From Synechococcus sp. Cruz-7E5 (GTDB lineage: Bacteria; Cyanobacteriota; Cyanobacteriia; PCC-6307; Cyanobiaceae): a stretch of DNA of 64,000 bases. Location of the stretch: NCBI RefSeq assembly GCF_024345995.1, contig NZ_JAGQCE010000012.1:30845-94844 (forward strand), in the 5' to 3' direction. Position numbers and translations under genes: made by a program. The notes beneath the pieces are model-generated. The model did not search any database. It was not told the origin of the DNA and saw only the letters and a program-made list of their open reading frames with translations. How positions within the stretch are numbered: the first letter of the stretch is position 1; each line of letters opens with the position of its first letter. Shown here one piece after another: positions 8,276 to 16,548 of this stretch.

Positions 8276-9145
8276 TCAGCTCACCGGATCCTTGAGCCGC
8301 ACCACCAACCGTGAGGGGCCGAGTTGCAGCCACTCACTGCCATCGGCCGCCTTGATGTAGCCGAGGCTCGTGAAGGTGCGGTTGTAGATCGCCAGATCCG
8401 CCGGCAAGGCCACCGGATCCCACCACTGCACCGGCGGCAGCGGCGTGGTGAAAACGATCGTTGGGGTGAGCGGCAGCCACTGGGCCGGGCGCACCAGCAT
8501 CAGCGGAAACCCCGAGGAGAAGAAGTCAACGCGGAAGGCAGTGGCGAGCTGAACCTGGGGCCGCGCCAGGTTCCAGGCCACCGTGGCGATCACCCCGGCC
8601 ATGTCGGTGAGCGACAGGTGCCACTGGCCCGAAACCACATCCTTGGCGATCAGCAGCGCCACTGCCTGGCGGTTGGAGAAGGAGTGCTGCGAGAAGGCAA
8701 AGCAGAAGAACTCCTGGCCTGCAGCCAGGCTCGATGCCACCACCGCCCCCAGGGGCAGCGGCCCTGGGGGCAGGGTGATGGCGGAGTTTGTGCTGCCCAC
8801 CCCGCCGGTAAGGCTGCCATGGCCACCCAGAGCCGCGCCCGGCGAGAAGCCCGACGCCATGGCGGCGTGGGCCGTAACTGCGCCGCTGCTCAGGTTCGCC
8901 ACCCACTGGCCCATCAGCTCCACCGGCTGACCGCCACTGAGCGCCGCGAGCTGCGCCTTGATCGTCCAGCCGCAGAAACCCGGTGCACCGGCAGGGCCGG
9001 TGAGCAGGCTCAGCAGCTGGGTGGGGTTCTGGCTGTTGGCGGTCGTGATCCAGGAGGCCAGATGGCCTTCCACTTCGCCAAAGAGGGCCGGGAGCGCAAA
9101 GCCCTGGTCTCCCCGGCGGCTGAGATCGGTGATCGTCGCCGCCAT
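8276..9145 (-). CDS. Virion structural protein related to the downstream neighbour
   Basis: 289 residues. Contains AAGQEFFCFAFSQHSF, echoed by REFFCYTIAP in the 7072-8271 product, and a beta-rich C-terminus WLQLGPSRLVVRLKD. Its ATG overlaps the stop of the preceding gene by one base, indicating translation as part of a polycistronic structural operon. No enzymatic signature; probably a tail, fibre or surface protein. Confidence 0.55.
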   Translation of the reverse strand: MAATITDLSRRGDQGFALPALFGEVEGHLASWITTANSQNPTQLLSLLTGPAGAPGFCGWTIKAQLAALSGGQPVELMGQWVANLSSGAVTAHAAMASGFSPGAALGGHGSLTGGVGSTNSAITLPPGPLPLGAVVASSLAAGQEFFCFAFSQHSFSNRQAVALLIAKDVVSGQWHLSLTDMAGVIATVAWNLARPQVQLATAFRVDFFSSGFPLMLVRPAQWLPLTPTIVFTTPLPPVQWWDPVALPADLAIYNRTFTSLGYIKAADGSEWLQLGPSRLVVRLKDPVS

Positions 9146-9570
9146 CAGCCGCCCACCGAATCGTTGAGCACCAGGGCCAGCACAGCCAACGTGGCCGTGT
9201 GGGCACCTGCGGCCTCGGTGCGCAGCCGCGCCCAGAGCCGTTGCTGCAGGGGGCTTTCGCCATTGCTGTAGCTGCTGCCCGGCGCGAGTTTGAGCAGCGA
9301 CGTTTCAGCCGAAAAGCGCAGATCCAGCAGCACACCGGCTGAAAGCGGCGGGTCCTCCTCGATCGGCCTGGCCCCGTCCGCCGTTCGTGCCGCCGCGGAG
9401 TCGTAAAAGCTCACCCAGGCCGCCACCGAGCAGCTCACCTCCAGGAAGAGCCCATCCACGCCGAGGCCCGCAAAGCTCAGATCCAGCACCGACGGGCCGC
9501 TGAGCGGCCCACTGCTCTGCTGCTCAAGGGCCCGCCTGGGCGTGTCGATCCGCGGAACCCAGCTGGGCAT
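9145..9570 (-). CDS. Small virion-module protein
   Basis: 141 residues, acidic and beta-rich, for example VLDLSFAGLGVDGLFLEVSC and AGVLLDLRFSAETSLLKLAPG. Both ends overlap neighbouring genes by one base (TGATG arrangement), a strong sign it is translated with the structural operon. Pattern of a small neck, adaptor or fibre-connector protein, but no family recognised. Confidence 0.55.
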   Translation of the reverse strand: MPSWVPRIDTPRRALEQQSSGPLSGPSVLDLSFAGLGVDGLFLEVSCSVAAWVSFYDSAAARTADGARPIEEDPPLSAGVLLDLRFSAETSLLKLAPGSSYSNGESPLQQRLWARLRTEAAGAHTATLAVLALVLNDSVGG

Positions 9571-10832
9571 CAGGGGATCACCGGGATCTTGCGGATCGCC
9601 CGCACCGTCTGGGGAAACGTCTTGCCCAGCGGCTCCCAGCTGCCATAGAACCAGTCCTGCACCTCGTGGGTGGTGGCCGAGTCCTGCGTGGAGGTGCCCA
9701 TCCCGCCGGCAAAGAAGGCCTCCGCTGCTCCATCAACAAAGAGCGGGAAGGCGGTCTGAGCCGGAGACGAGAAGGTGTAGTTGGCACTGGCCGGCACCGC
9801 ATAGGGGTTGGCGCCGTGGCTGGTCACATTTCCCTCGCTGCCATCCGGCTTGAAACGCCGGTAGAGGATCTCCAGCTCGAACAGCGCCGGGATGTACCAG
9901 TCGGAGAATGTCGCGATCGAAAGCCCACGCGCCCATTGGGTCGCCGGGTGGGCGGCATCGTTGGCGGCGTTGCTGTTCGCCCAGCCATCGAACGTACTGC
10001 TGGCGCCGGTGGTGAGCGTGCCCGTGGTCTTGCAGGCCCTCACGCTCTGGCCTGTTGCCTTGGGCGCAATGATCAAGGCGTGGGTGGCCACGCCATTCAT
10101 GCTCTGGGAGATCAGCCCGCCGTAGAAGCCGCCCTCGTAGGCAGCACCGATCGCCGGCAGGCTGGCCACCGGGGTTCCCGTCGGTGCCGCGCCGAGTTTG
10201 TAGACGTCGCCGTTGCTCTGATCGAGGTAGAGATCCCCCTCGATCTGACCAGGAATAGAAGCCGGCGGTGGGCCGCTGCCCACGAACCAGCCGGTGCCAC
10301 GGGCACCCTGGGCGCCCGCGAGGCCGGTGGCACCGATCGGCCCTTGGATGCCCTGCGGCCCTGCGGCACCGGTGCTGCCGGCCGGTCCGCTTGGCCCGGC
10401 GGGACCTGCCGGGCCCACGCTGCCGGTCGGGCCAGCCGGGCCAGCGGGGCCTGAGATCGGCCCGGCGTTCACCCAGGCGCTACCGGAAGCATTCCAGCTG
10501 TAGAGACTGTTGTTCTCGTCCTGAACGATGTAGGCGTCACCCTGCACCTGCCCGCTGCTTGGCAGCGCCGAGAAGGTGGCAACACTGCCCTTGAGGTTGA
10601 TGCCCGTGCCGGCGGTGCCCTGCGGGCCTGCCGGTCCCTGCGGTCCCGCTGCTCCCGCACTTCCGGCTGGGCCGGTCGCTCCCGCTGGCCCCTGGCTGCC
10701 GGCGGGGCCAGGTGAACCCTGGGGACCAGCATTTCCCTGGCTGCCTGCCGGGCCTGCCGGTCCCGTCGGCCCCGTGGGACCCGGCACCCCCTGCGGTCCG
10801 CGGATCGAGCCGGTGTTCGCCCAGGCGGTCAT
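9570..10832 (-). CDS. Collagen-like tail-fibre/adhesin protein
   Basis: 420 residues. Two blocks of Gly-X-Y triplets (residues about 10-77, and about 130-180) of the [10 protein letters not shown] type flank short globular inserts such as [13 protein letters not shown] [17 protein letters not shown], and a related [16 protein letters not shown] follows. The C-terminal about 190 residues ([16 protein letters not shown] to [12 protein letters not shown]) form a compact tip domain seen on bacterial and phage surface fibres. Probably trimerises through the collagen helices and recognises a surface. Preceded by a TGGCAATAG motif 25 nt before its ATG. Confidence 0.8.
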   Translation of the reverse strand: MTAWANTGSIRGPQGVPGPTGPTGPAGPAGSQGNAGPQGSPGPAGSQGPAGATGPAGSAGAAGPQGPAGPQGTAGTGINLKGSVATFSALPSSGQVQGDAYIVQDENNSLYSWNASGSAWVNAGPISGPAGPAGPTGSVGPAGPAGPSGPAGSTGAAGPQGIQGPIGATGLAGAQGARGTGWFVGSGPPPASIPGQIEGDLYLDQSNGDVYKLGAAPTGTPVASLPAIGAAYEGGFYGGLISQSMNGVATHALIIAPKATGQSVRACKTTGTLTTGASSTFDGWANSNAANDAAHPATQWARGLSIATFSDWYIPALFELEILYRRFKPDGSEGNVTSHGANPYAVPASANYTFSSPAQTAFPLFVDGAAEAFFAGGMGTSTQDSATTHEVQDWFYGSWEPLGKTFPQTVRAIRKIPVIP

Positions 10833-10857
10833 CAGCTCAGCCGTGCGTCCTCACGTC

Positions 10858-10866
10858 CTATTGCCA
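10858..10866 (-). promoter_or_regulatory. TGGCAATAG motif, putative phage late-promoter element (copy 1)
   Basis: Minus-strand TGGCAATAG exactly 25 nt before the ATG of the fibre gene (10832), followed 3 nt later by GTGA. The same 9-mer precedes four other minus-strand virion genes. Interpreted as a -10-like element for a phage sigma factor. Confidence 0.5.
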
Positions 10867-10885
10867 TTGAGGCGAGCAGGCCCGG

Positions 10886-11140
10886 TCAGGCCAGGCGCCA
10901 GTCAGCGCCGCTCCAGATCCGCAGTGGTTTCACCACCCAGTCCGTGCCGCTCCAGACCCTGCAGGGCCTGAGGATCCAGGTGTTGCCATTCCAGCTGGCG
11001 AATTCGCCGCTGCCCAGCGGCGGCGGCAGGTCCTCGAGCCAGAAGAACTCGGTGGTGATGATCGCTCCGGCTGGGCCCCGGTCCCAGCGGTCTGAGCCAC
11101 CGCTGCAGGGCAGGACGCGATCACGGCTGCTGCGGTTCAT
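10886..11140 (-). CDS. Small fibre-tip-like protein with Trp repeats
   Basis: 84 residues. The C-terminal half is a tandem repeat: SWNGNTWILRPCRV, VWSGTDWVVKPLRI, IWSGADWRLA, a W-S-G-x-x-W-x-x-K/R-P beta-repeat commonly seen in phage tail-tip and fibre proteins. Starts 2 nt after the upstream stop. A minor virion component is the most likely role. Confidence 0.55.
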   Translation of the reverse strand: MNRSSRDRVLPCSGGSDRWDRGPAGAIITTEFFWLEDLPPPLGSGEFASWNGNTWILRPCRVWSGTDWVVKPLRIWSGADWRLA

Positions 11141-11142
11141 GC

Positions 11143-11964
11143 TCAGCCGGCCGCAAAACGGACGACACCCTTGGAGATCCCGGTGGTGGTGGTGGTGCAG
11201 AGCTGGAGCAGCGCCAGGCAGGAATCGTTGGCGATCTCCGGCAGCGCCAGGGCGGCCCAGTCGAAGACCTCCGCCTTGTTCGCCACCACCGTGAACAGGC
11301 CAGCGCGGTAGCGGGTGCAGGTCACACCGAAATTGCCGGCGGTGCCGGTAGTGGCACTGAGGGTGACGCTGTTGACCGCTTTGATCCCCGTTTTGCCGGC
11401 GGCAAACGGCAGGATTTGATAGAGGCCCGAGCTGCGGCTGGTGGCCGCCAGCGGCACCACCACGTTGCTGCTGGAGTCGTCGCTGTAGGTCACGTTCACA
11501 GTGGCGCTCACCGCCGTGGAGCCCGTGTCCGTGTACCACTCCAGCCACCACTGCAGCTGGCTGTGATCCTCCGCGCCGATCCGCTCCGTCGGTACTCCGG
11601 CAAGAGTCAGCGGCAGGTTGGTGGTCTGGGCCGTCGGTGATGCGATGGTTCCGGACAGGCCGCCCTGATGGCAGAGCCGGTCATGAATCTCCAGGGTGCT
11701 GGTGGCGTTCCCCGTGGCGACATCCACCCAGGCGAGATAGTTCGTCACAGGTGGCGTCTGGTTGACCAGGGGCAGAGCACCGAGCAAGTCCTTGTTGCAG
11801 ACGGCCTGCATCGCCGGGATCGCACCCTGCCCCGGCTGTCCCGTCGCCCGCCAGAGCGAATAGAAGCGGCCAGCCACGGCGTTGGCGACCGAAGCCTTGT
11901 CGAACAGCGCGTGGCGTGAGTTCGCCAGCGCGGCGATCAGCTGGTCACGGCTCGTGATCGCCAT
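11143..11964 (-). CDS. Virion-module structural protein
   Basis: 273 residues starting at MAITSRDQLIAALANSRHAL. The N-terminal helix-rich part (residues 1-60) precedes a beta-rich domain rich in Ser/Thr (VSATVNVTYSDDSSSNVVVP, then VNSVTLSATTGTAGNFGVTC). No known fold recognised. Overlaps the upstream stop by one base. Looks like a tail or capsid-surface protein of cyanobacterial prophages. Confidence 0.55.
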   Translation of the reverse strand: MAITSRDQLIAALANSRHALFDKASVANAVAGRFYSLWRATGQPGQGAIPAMQAVCNKDLLGALPLVNQTPPVTNYLAWVDVATGNATSTLEIHDRLCHQGGLSGTIASPTAQTTNLPLTLAGVPTERIGAEDHSQLQWWLEWYTDTGSTAVSATVNVTYSDDSSSNVVVPLAATSRSSGLYQILPFAAGKTGIKAVNSVTLSATTGTAGNFGVTCTRYRAGLFTVVANKAEVFDWAALALPEIANDSCLALLQLCTTTTTGISKGVVRFAAG

Positions 11965-12173
11965 CAGTTCGTGTCCACCCAGAGGTCGTTGACCTGGGGA
12001 TTGGCCGGTGGCGTTGGCCCCACCGTCAGCCGTGAGGCGTCGAGCTTGAGGGTGAGTGCCGCCTGCAGGTCGGCTTGGCTGCTCAGGCTGCCGCCGATGC
12101 CTCCCCAGACGCTCGGCCCTACCGGGCCTTCCGGCCCCCGCAACGACAGCCCGAGCGCACCCCAAGACGTCAT
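11964..12173 (-). CDS. Short structural-module protein, collagen-like start
   Basis: 69 residues starting MTSWGALGLSLRGPEGPVGP, which includes a brief Gly-Pro triplet stretch, and ending with PQVNDLWVDTN, similar in style to the fibre-associated GDLYLD segments of neighbours. The start is set by an ATG lying 25 nt after a TGGCAATAG motif, the same spacing as in the fibre gene. Probably a fibre chaperone or connector. Confidence 0.5.
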   Translation of the reverse strand: MTSWGALGLSLRGPEGPVGPSVWGGIGGSLSSQADLQAALTLKLDASRLTVGPTPPANPQVNDLWVDTN

Positions 12174-12198
12174 CCGCTCCCCCAGCAGGTCACGCCTT

Positions 12199-12207
12199 CT
12201 ATTGCCA
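12199..12207 (-). promoter_or_regulatory. TGGCAATAG motif, putative late-promoter element (copy 2)
   Basis: Minus-strand TGGCAATAG in the 69-bp gap between the genes at 12243 and 12173, again 25 nt before an ATG and followed by GTGA 5 nt later. The exact spacing match with copy 1 supports function over chance. Confidence 0.5.
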
Positions 12208-12242
12208 CTGACCGCAACGCGGTGAACCGCACAGCGGCGCAC

Positions 12243-13025
12243 TCAGACGATCAGCTCGAAGACCTGGCCGTTCGTCCGGTTCAGGTACAGATCCCCCGGT
12301 GCCGGCGGTGGGTTGAGCCCCTCGCTCGGTGGCGGCCCATCACCCGCATACCAGCGGGTGCCGCGGCTGGCGGCGCCGGAGCCGTTCATCACCACCAGGG
12401 CTGGCTTGCCATCCACCGGCGAGGGCAGCAGCGCCAGGCCGCCCTGGGGGTGCAGCCGCAGCCGCCACACTTCGGCGCGGCTCCCGTTGTAGGCGAGCCC
12501 ATCGAGGCCGTCGCCCGGCACCAGCGGCTCCACGCCCGCCAAGCTGCCGCCAGCGGCGCCGCCAGGTGGGGACGTCGGGATCATGTTGGGCGGCAGCGGG
12601 CAGCCCAGCAGCGCCACCGGCAACGCGGCGATGTTCACCCCCATCGTCACCGTCACGGTCAGGTCCAGCCGCTGCCCGTAGACATGCCGCACCTTGGGCA
12701 CATCCGGCCGGTACGGCGTCCACGGCACGGTTTCGCTGGTTCCATCGCCCCAGTCCACCTGGAAGTCCTGGGCCGGCAGCCCCAGCGGGTTCACCGCAAG
12801 CTCGATCGGCGCTGAACCAAGTGGATCATTCCAGCGGCTCGGCGCCGGCATCCAGAACAGCTCCAGCGGCAGGGCCGGCACCGGCCCCAGCCGAAAGCTC
12901 AGCTCCAGCCAGCGCGGTGCCTCATGGAGCAGCACCCATTCCTCGCTGCCGGGGCAGCCGACCGGCGGGATGATCCGCACACGCCCGTTGGTGTCATCGA
13001 GGCCAGTGGGCAGCGGGTACGGCAT
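12243..13025 (-). CDS. Virion protein with PKD-like segment
   Basis: 260 residues. Residues about 86-120 contain FQVDWGDGTSETVPW followed by VRHVYGQRLDLTVTV, the W-G-D-G ... H-x-Y signature of PKD-like beta-sandwich domains used in surface and tail proteins. The C-terminus ends with GTRWYAGDGPPPSEGLNPPP then GDLYLNRTNGQVFELIV, the same GDLYL module found in the collagen-like fibre. Likely baseplate or fibre component. Confidence 0.6.
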   Translation of the reverse strand: MPYPLPTGLDDTNGRVRIIPPVGCPGSEEWVLLHEAPRWLELSFRLGPVPALPLELFWMPAPSRWNDPLGSAPIELAVNPLGLPAQDFQVDWGDGTSETVPWTPYRPDVPKVRHVYGQRLDLTVTVTMGVNIAALPVALLGCPLPPNMIPTSPPGGAAGGSLAGVEPLVPGDGLDGLAYNGSRAEVWRLRLHPQGGLALLPSPVDGKPALVVMNGSGAASRGTRWYAGDGPPPSEGLNPPPAPGDLYLNRTNGQVFELIV

Positions 13026-13040
13026 GGCGGTGCGACGGGA

Positions 13041-13961
13041 TCAGCGCAGCAGATCCAGCGGCAGGGCCGGCTCCTGGTCATCTGCCAGAGGCTCATCAAG
13101 CTCAGCGATCGGGACCGCGCTCGCCGGACCCTTGGCGGCCAGCCGCTCGGCCTCGGCCACCAGCTCCGCTTTGGTCATGCCCGGATCCAGCGCCACGCCG
13201 TAGCGGCGCTCCACCTCGGCGATGATCTGCGCCTTGGTCATCGCGGCGTAATCAGTCAGCGGGGCCGCCACCAATGCATCTGCAACCGCTGCACCTGCAG
13301 AGCCGGCGGCAACAACCTGGACTAGGTAGGTCTCGCTCTTGCCCGCACCGTTCACTGCCACCACCGGCAACCGGACCGGTTCGTTGATCAGGCTGCAATC
13401 GAGCTGGAAGCTCAACTCCGTGGCGCCCAGGAAGTTGTAGTCACCCGCCTCTGCCTGGCTCTCACCCCGGACCTCAAGATCACCGTCAGAGGAGAAGCCC
13501 GTGCCCACCACATAGGCCTCCACGACCTCGCCTTTGACCACAAACGGTCCGCCCTTGATCGCGGTGATCGTTGGCAACGCAGCAGGCGGATCCGGTGGAT
13601 TCGGCGGCGATCCACCACCGTCCTCCCCATCACCACCGGCAAGGCCTGGAGGGTGCGCCGTCCAGCCGAGGGCCTGCCAGCCATCCATGTGGCAGGGGAA
13701 GCAGAAGCGGCTCTGGTCGCCATGAGTGATCCGCACCATCCCTTCTGGGGCCGCCACGCTCAGCAGGGAATCGGCATCGGTGAGGGCCATCGGGATCGTC
13801 GGATCAACGGGGCGAATGCGGTCGGAAGGTCCCTCCGGGACGGGGTTGAGCTCCGGTGCGGTCGGTACCGTCGGATCCGAGCCCTGCGTCAGCGGTTGAG
13901 GCGGCGCCCAGGGAGTGCCGGGCTGCGTCGGCCGTACCAGTGAGCTTTCAGAGTTGCTCAT
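13041..13961 (-). CDS. Capsid-module protein with IPT-like and HeH/SAP-like domains
   Basis: 306 residues. A Pro-rich N-terminus (1-60), a Cys-containing segment QSRFCFPCHMDGWQ, an IPT/TIG-like beta domain around ITAIKGGPFVVKGEVVEAYV, and a C-terminal helix-extension-helix motif (YAAMTKAQIIAEVERRYG then MTKAELVAEAERL), the SAP/HeH repeat found in head-tail connector and DNA-binding phage proteins. Lies between the capsid module and fibre genes, so a head-completion or decoration role is likely. Confidence 0.6.
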   Translation of the reverse strand: MSNSESSLVRPTQPGTPWAPPQPLTQGSDPTVPTAPELNPVPEGPSDRIRPVDPTIPMALTDADSLLSVAAPEGMVRITHGDQSRFCFPCHMDGWQALGWTAHPPGLAGGDGEDGGGSPPNPPDPPAALPTITAIKGGPFVVKGEVVEAYVVGTGFSSDGDLEVRGESQAEAGDYNFLGATELSFQLDCSLINEPVRLPVVAVNGAGKSETYLVQVVAAGSAGAAVADALVAAPLTDYAAMTKAQIIAEVERRYGVALDPGMTKAELVAEAERLAAKGPASAVPIAELDEPLADDQEPALPLDLLR

Positions 13962-13965
13962 CGGC

Positions 13966-14397
13966 TCAGGCGTGGGTGAGGCTGACGTGAGCGCCAGCAG
14001 GGGTGGATGGCGTCAGGGTTGCCCGCGCAAAGAAGAAGCAGGGATCGACCACGTTGGCCAGATCACCGGCAGCAGGCACGAGCGAACCGCCGCTGATCGT
14101 CGCCTCGATCTGACCGCCGGCGGCAGGGATCGCCACGGTGGCGGCCGTCAACCAGGTGCCGGTGGTGCCGTCCTTGAGCAAGGGCGCCACCTCCAGCACG
14201 GCCGTCACCGCTGCGGCGGCACCGGGATGGGAGAAGAGCAGGGAGAAGTTGTCGGTGGTGTCGAGCGGAACGCTCAGGCGCACGATCTCGGCGCTGACGC
14301 GGGTGCGCTCAAACGGATCGGTAGCGCTGTAGTTGATCCAGCCCACCAGCGTGGTGGCGGCATCGATGAGCTTGTTGCCGGAAGCGGTCATGGTCAT
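13966..14397 (-). CDS. Small virion protein downstream of major capsid
   Basis: 143 residues, starting MTMTASGNKLIDAATTLVGW (or at the second Met). Beta-rich with small residues, like capsid decoration or minor tail proteins that commonly follow the major capsid gene. Four nt separate it from the next gene. No enzymatic motif. Confidence 0.55.
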   Translation of the reverse strand: MTMTASGNKLIDAATTLVGWINYSATDPFERTRVSAEIVRLSVPLDTTDNFSLLFSHPGAAAAVTAVLEVAPLLKDGTTGTWLTAATVAIPAAGGQIEATISGGSLVPAAGDLANVVDPCFFFARATLTPSTPAGAHVSLTHA

Positions 14398-14439
14398 GTC
14401 CTCAGGGGAAACAGATCGAGCGGTGTGGCCTTCTGGGCC

Positions 14440-15339
14440 TCAGGTGAGGGCGGGGCCGATGTTGAACAGCCGCCCGATCGCCTTCTGATCGCAGACCGCA
14501 AAGCCCACGTACCAATCGACACGGGTGCGGAACACCGGCGCGTCCTGCACTTCCCCGAAGTCCCGCACCGAGATGCCGTAGCGCCCCTCAAACGGACCCT
14601 GCAGGCCGGTCATCTGCTCATCGCCAAAGGCGCAGCAGTAGATCGAGGTGGTGCCGCCCGCTTCCCCGAAACCGAGCACGTCGTTGCCGTTGGCGTCTTC
14701 CTCCAGGCAGAGGATTTCGGTGTCCTCGAACCAGTGGCGGCCGTCCATCACCTGATACAGATCACCACCGGCGGCGCGGCAGGCGGCGCTGATCTGGCGC
14801 CGACCTGCCTTGCTGGTCAGCAGCACCTTCTCGCTGCCGTAGGCATTGACGGAGTCCACCAGGGCCTCCAGCCGGGTGAGCTTGACGCTGCCGGAAGTGT
14901 TGTCGACGGTCTGGGGGCCACCGGGGGTGAGCCGCTTGCTGAGGCCATTGAAGGCGCGTGGGTCAAAGGCGGCATCGCCATTGATCACGGCCGCCTCGAG
15001 GGTGAGGCGCATCGAGCGCACCTTCTGCTCAGTCTGGGAAGCCCTGGCCTCAGGGCCGTTGAGGTCCACGATCGAGCGGTCCACATCGAGATCTCCCCCG
15101 AACAGGTGCACGAACTCGGTGTCGTTCTCAACGGCGCCGTAATCACGCCGGTAGCCCTCATTGACGGCGCGGAAGCCGACGCGGGGCATTTTCTTCTCGA
15201 CGGCGAACTTGAGAGCACCACCAAGCAGGTTGCGGAAGGGGAGGCGGCTGATCAGTTGACCTTCGGTGAAGGTCTTGATCACGGCCAGGCGCTCCACCCG
15301 CGTCTCGTGTTTGGCAGCCTCGATCAGGGAGAGGCCCAT
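14440..15339 (-). CDS. Probable major capsid protein (HK97-fold type)
   Basis: About 299 residues from ATG 15339. Features of non-cleaved HK97-like coats: N-terminal helix MGLSLIEAAKHETRVERLAV, then ISRLPFRNLLGGALKF and PRVGFRAVNEGYRRDYGAVE, where the E-loop/P-domain transition is expected, and a long central helix-strand part with NGDAAFDPRAFNGLSKR. The C-terminal DWYVGFAVCDQKAIGRLFNI matches the terminal strand of phage coat proteins. Spacing downstream of a scaffold-like gene fits a head module, though 30 kb of cargo now separates them. The open frame extends to 15579 but the added part is not coding-like. Confidence 0.72.
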   Translation of the reverse strand: MGLSLIEAAKHETRVERLAVIKTFTEGQLISRLPFRNLLGGALKFAVEKKMPRVGFRAVNEGYRRDYGAVENDTEFVHLFGGDLDVDRSIVDLNGPEARASQTEQKVRSMRLTLEAAVINGDAAFDPRAFNGLSKRLTPGGPQTVDNTSGSVKLTRLEALVDSVNAYGSEKVLLTSKAGRRQISAACRAAGGDLYQVMDGRHWFEDTEILCLEEDANGNDVLGFGEAGGTTSIYCCAFGDEQMTGLQGPFEGRYGISVRDFGEVQDAPVFRTRVDWYVGFAVCDQKAIGRLFNIGPALT

Positions 15340-15373
15340 GCTTGCTCCGGGTGTACCCAGCAACGTCACCCAG

Positions 15374-15382
15374 CTATTGCCA
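15374..15382 (-). promoter_or_regulatory. TGGCAATAG motif, putative late-promoter element (copy 3)
   Basis: Minus-strand TGGCAATAG 34 nt before the ATG of the major capsid gene, followed by GTGA 4 nt later. Capsid genes need strong late expression, consistent with a promoter. Confidence 0.5.
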
Positions 15383-15423
15383 TCGACAGAAAGGGTTGGG
15401 CGCTGGTCAGGGCCCGTCATGGT

Positions 15424-15482
15424 GCGGGGTGGCCTCAAGGGCTGACGCAAGGCGGCTTCGCCGCCCCTTGACCCCACCCCGC
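15424..15482 (+). ncRNA. Structured leader element, copy A
   Basis: Three nested helices: outer GCGGGGTGG / CCACCCCGC, middle TCAAGGG / CCCTTGA, inner GGCGGC-TTC-GCCGCC, with the conserved bulge CTGACGCAAG. Ends 29 nt before the ATG at 15512. The same architecture with different outer-stem sequences occurs at four other sites, each before a small plus-strand gene. Confidence 0.6.
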
Positions 15483-15511
15483 CCGGCTTTGGGGTCCTTC
15501 TCCAGCTCCCC

Positions 15512-15709
15512 ATGGCTTCCGCCTTCCGCCGCGCTGCACTGGAGCGCCACAGCTCTGAATCCCTCGATCGCATCAGCACGATCTGCCACTCGGCCTGGGT
15601 GCCGCTGCCACGGCTCGCAGAGCTGGCCGAGCAGATCCTGTTTGAGCGCCAAGCGGCGCTGCCGGAGCCGGCTCTCGATCCGGAGCTGCTGGCGCTGCTG
15701 CCTTATTGA
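15512..15709 (+). CDS. Small helical protein downstream of leader element A
   Basis: 65 residues, predicted all-helical (ALERHSSESLDRISTICHSA, RLAELAEQILFERQAALPEP). No family recognised. It has its own leader element and a strong terminator directly after the stop, so it forms an independent mini-transcript, as do the other leader-linked genes. No Shine-Dalgarno-like purine tract precedes the ATG. Confidence 0.5.
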   Translation: MASAFRRAALERHSSESLDRISTICHSAWVPLPRLAELAEQILFERQAALPEPALDPELLALLPY

Positions 15710-15720
15710 GCGCAGCTCCC

Positions 15721-15743
15721 GCCCGGCTGCGGCCGGGCTTTCT
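15721..15743 (+). terminator. Rho-independent terminator after the 15512 gene
   Basis: Perfect 7-bp stem GCCCGGC/GCCGGGC with a TGCG loop followed by TTTCT, 11 nt after the stop codon. Confidence 0.7.
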
Positions 15744-15783
15744 CATGCCGGTGGCAACAGAGGGCACGTAAGCAGCCCGCGCC

Positions 15784-16524
15784 ATGGCCACTCCAATGAC
15801 CCCGGAACGGTTCCAGGACCGCTGGGAAGCGTTCAAGGGTGAACCTCAGCAGGTGTCTGGCATCTGGGGGCTCTATCGCTCGATCGCCGAACTGGAAGGC
15901 AGCGGCGACATCCTCGATGAGCAGGCCGCCTGGGCACGCAAGTTCAGCGAGAAGCCCTCTGCTCCCCCGGCACCAGCAGCACCCAGCGGTGGGCTCGACC
16001 CACGGGGGTCTGAGGAGGCCGGCATGGTCGGCCCGAAACTCAAGGCACCGGTGAAGCCCGGCGATTCCTACCTCCTCGTCAACGACCGCGACGAGGACAT
16101 GGAGGCCTATGACCACAGTGGCAGGCTCCTCTGGAAGGTGCCGTGCCTGGCGCGAGGCATCGGGGCCGACAACGAGTGGCGGCGCAAGAGCACCGACACG
16201 CCGCCGGGGCTCTACAGGCTCGGCCAGGTGTACGCCGACTACGAGCAGAACCCCAACCCCCCACAGAGCCCGACGGCGATGTCATTCGGCTGGTACAGCT
16301 TCGACATGGTCGAGCTGGAAAACCAGGAGGCCGGGGCCAGCCGCGCCGGGATCATGCTCCACGGCGGCGGCTCCGGTTGCGGCTGGCCTGGTGCCTGGGC
16401 CGCAAAACAACACCTGCTGCCGACGCACGGCTGCGTGCGGCTGCATAACATCGTCCTGCGTGACCGGGTGATGCCCCTCTACCGGCAGGGCACCGTCTAC
16501 GTCGGTGTCTTCCAGGAACCCTGA
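15784..16524 (+). CDS. L,D-transpeptidase (YkuD domain) in lysis-like position
   Basis: 246 residues. Residues 1-85 are a helical N-terminus with a Pro/Ala linker; the rest is a YkuD domain: SYLLVNDRDEDMEAYDHSG, DTPPGLYRLG, and the catalytic segment IMLHGGGSGCGWPG ... THGCVRLHN, containing the conserved His and the HGC-R nucleophile motif. Such enzymes form or exchange 3-3 peptidoglycan cross-links, or attach proteins to the wall. Adjacent to a holin-like gene and a phage sigma factor, so a cell-wall role at lysis or entry is possible. A near-match TGGCAACAG (15752) lies 23 nt before the ATG. Confidence 0.8.
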   Translation: MATPMTPERFQDRWEAFKGEPQQVSGIWGLYRSIAELEGSGDILDEQAAWARKFSEKPSAPPAPAAPSGGLDPRGSEEAGMVGPKLKAPVKPGDSYLLVNDRDEDMEAYDHSGRLLWKVPCLARGIGADNEWRRKSTDTPPGLYRLGQVYADYEQNPNPPQSPTAMSFGWYSFDMVELENQEAGASRAGIMLHGGGSGCGWPGAWAAKQHLLPTHGCVRLHNIVLRDRVMPLYRQGTVYVGVFQEP

Positions 16525-16548
16525 GGGCCGCGCAGGCGATGCGAACCG

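Noticed and set aside
13915..15471. 518-residue plus-strand frame opposite the capsid genes
   Set aside because: Antisense of the capsid and neighbouring genes, with no start signal or domain.
15340..15579. N-terminal extension of the capsid gene
   Set aside because: The extra part (before ATG 15339) is Arg/Ser/Gly-rich, not coding-like, and overlaps the promoter motif and leader element A.
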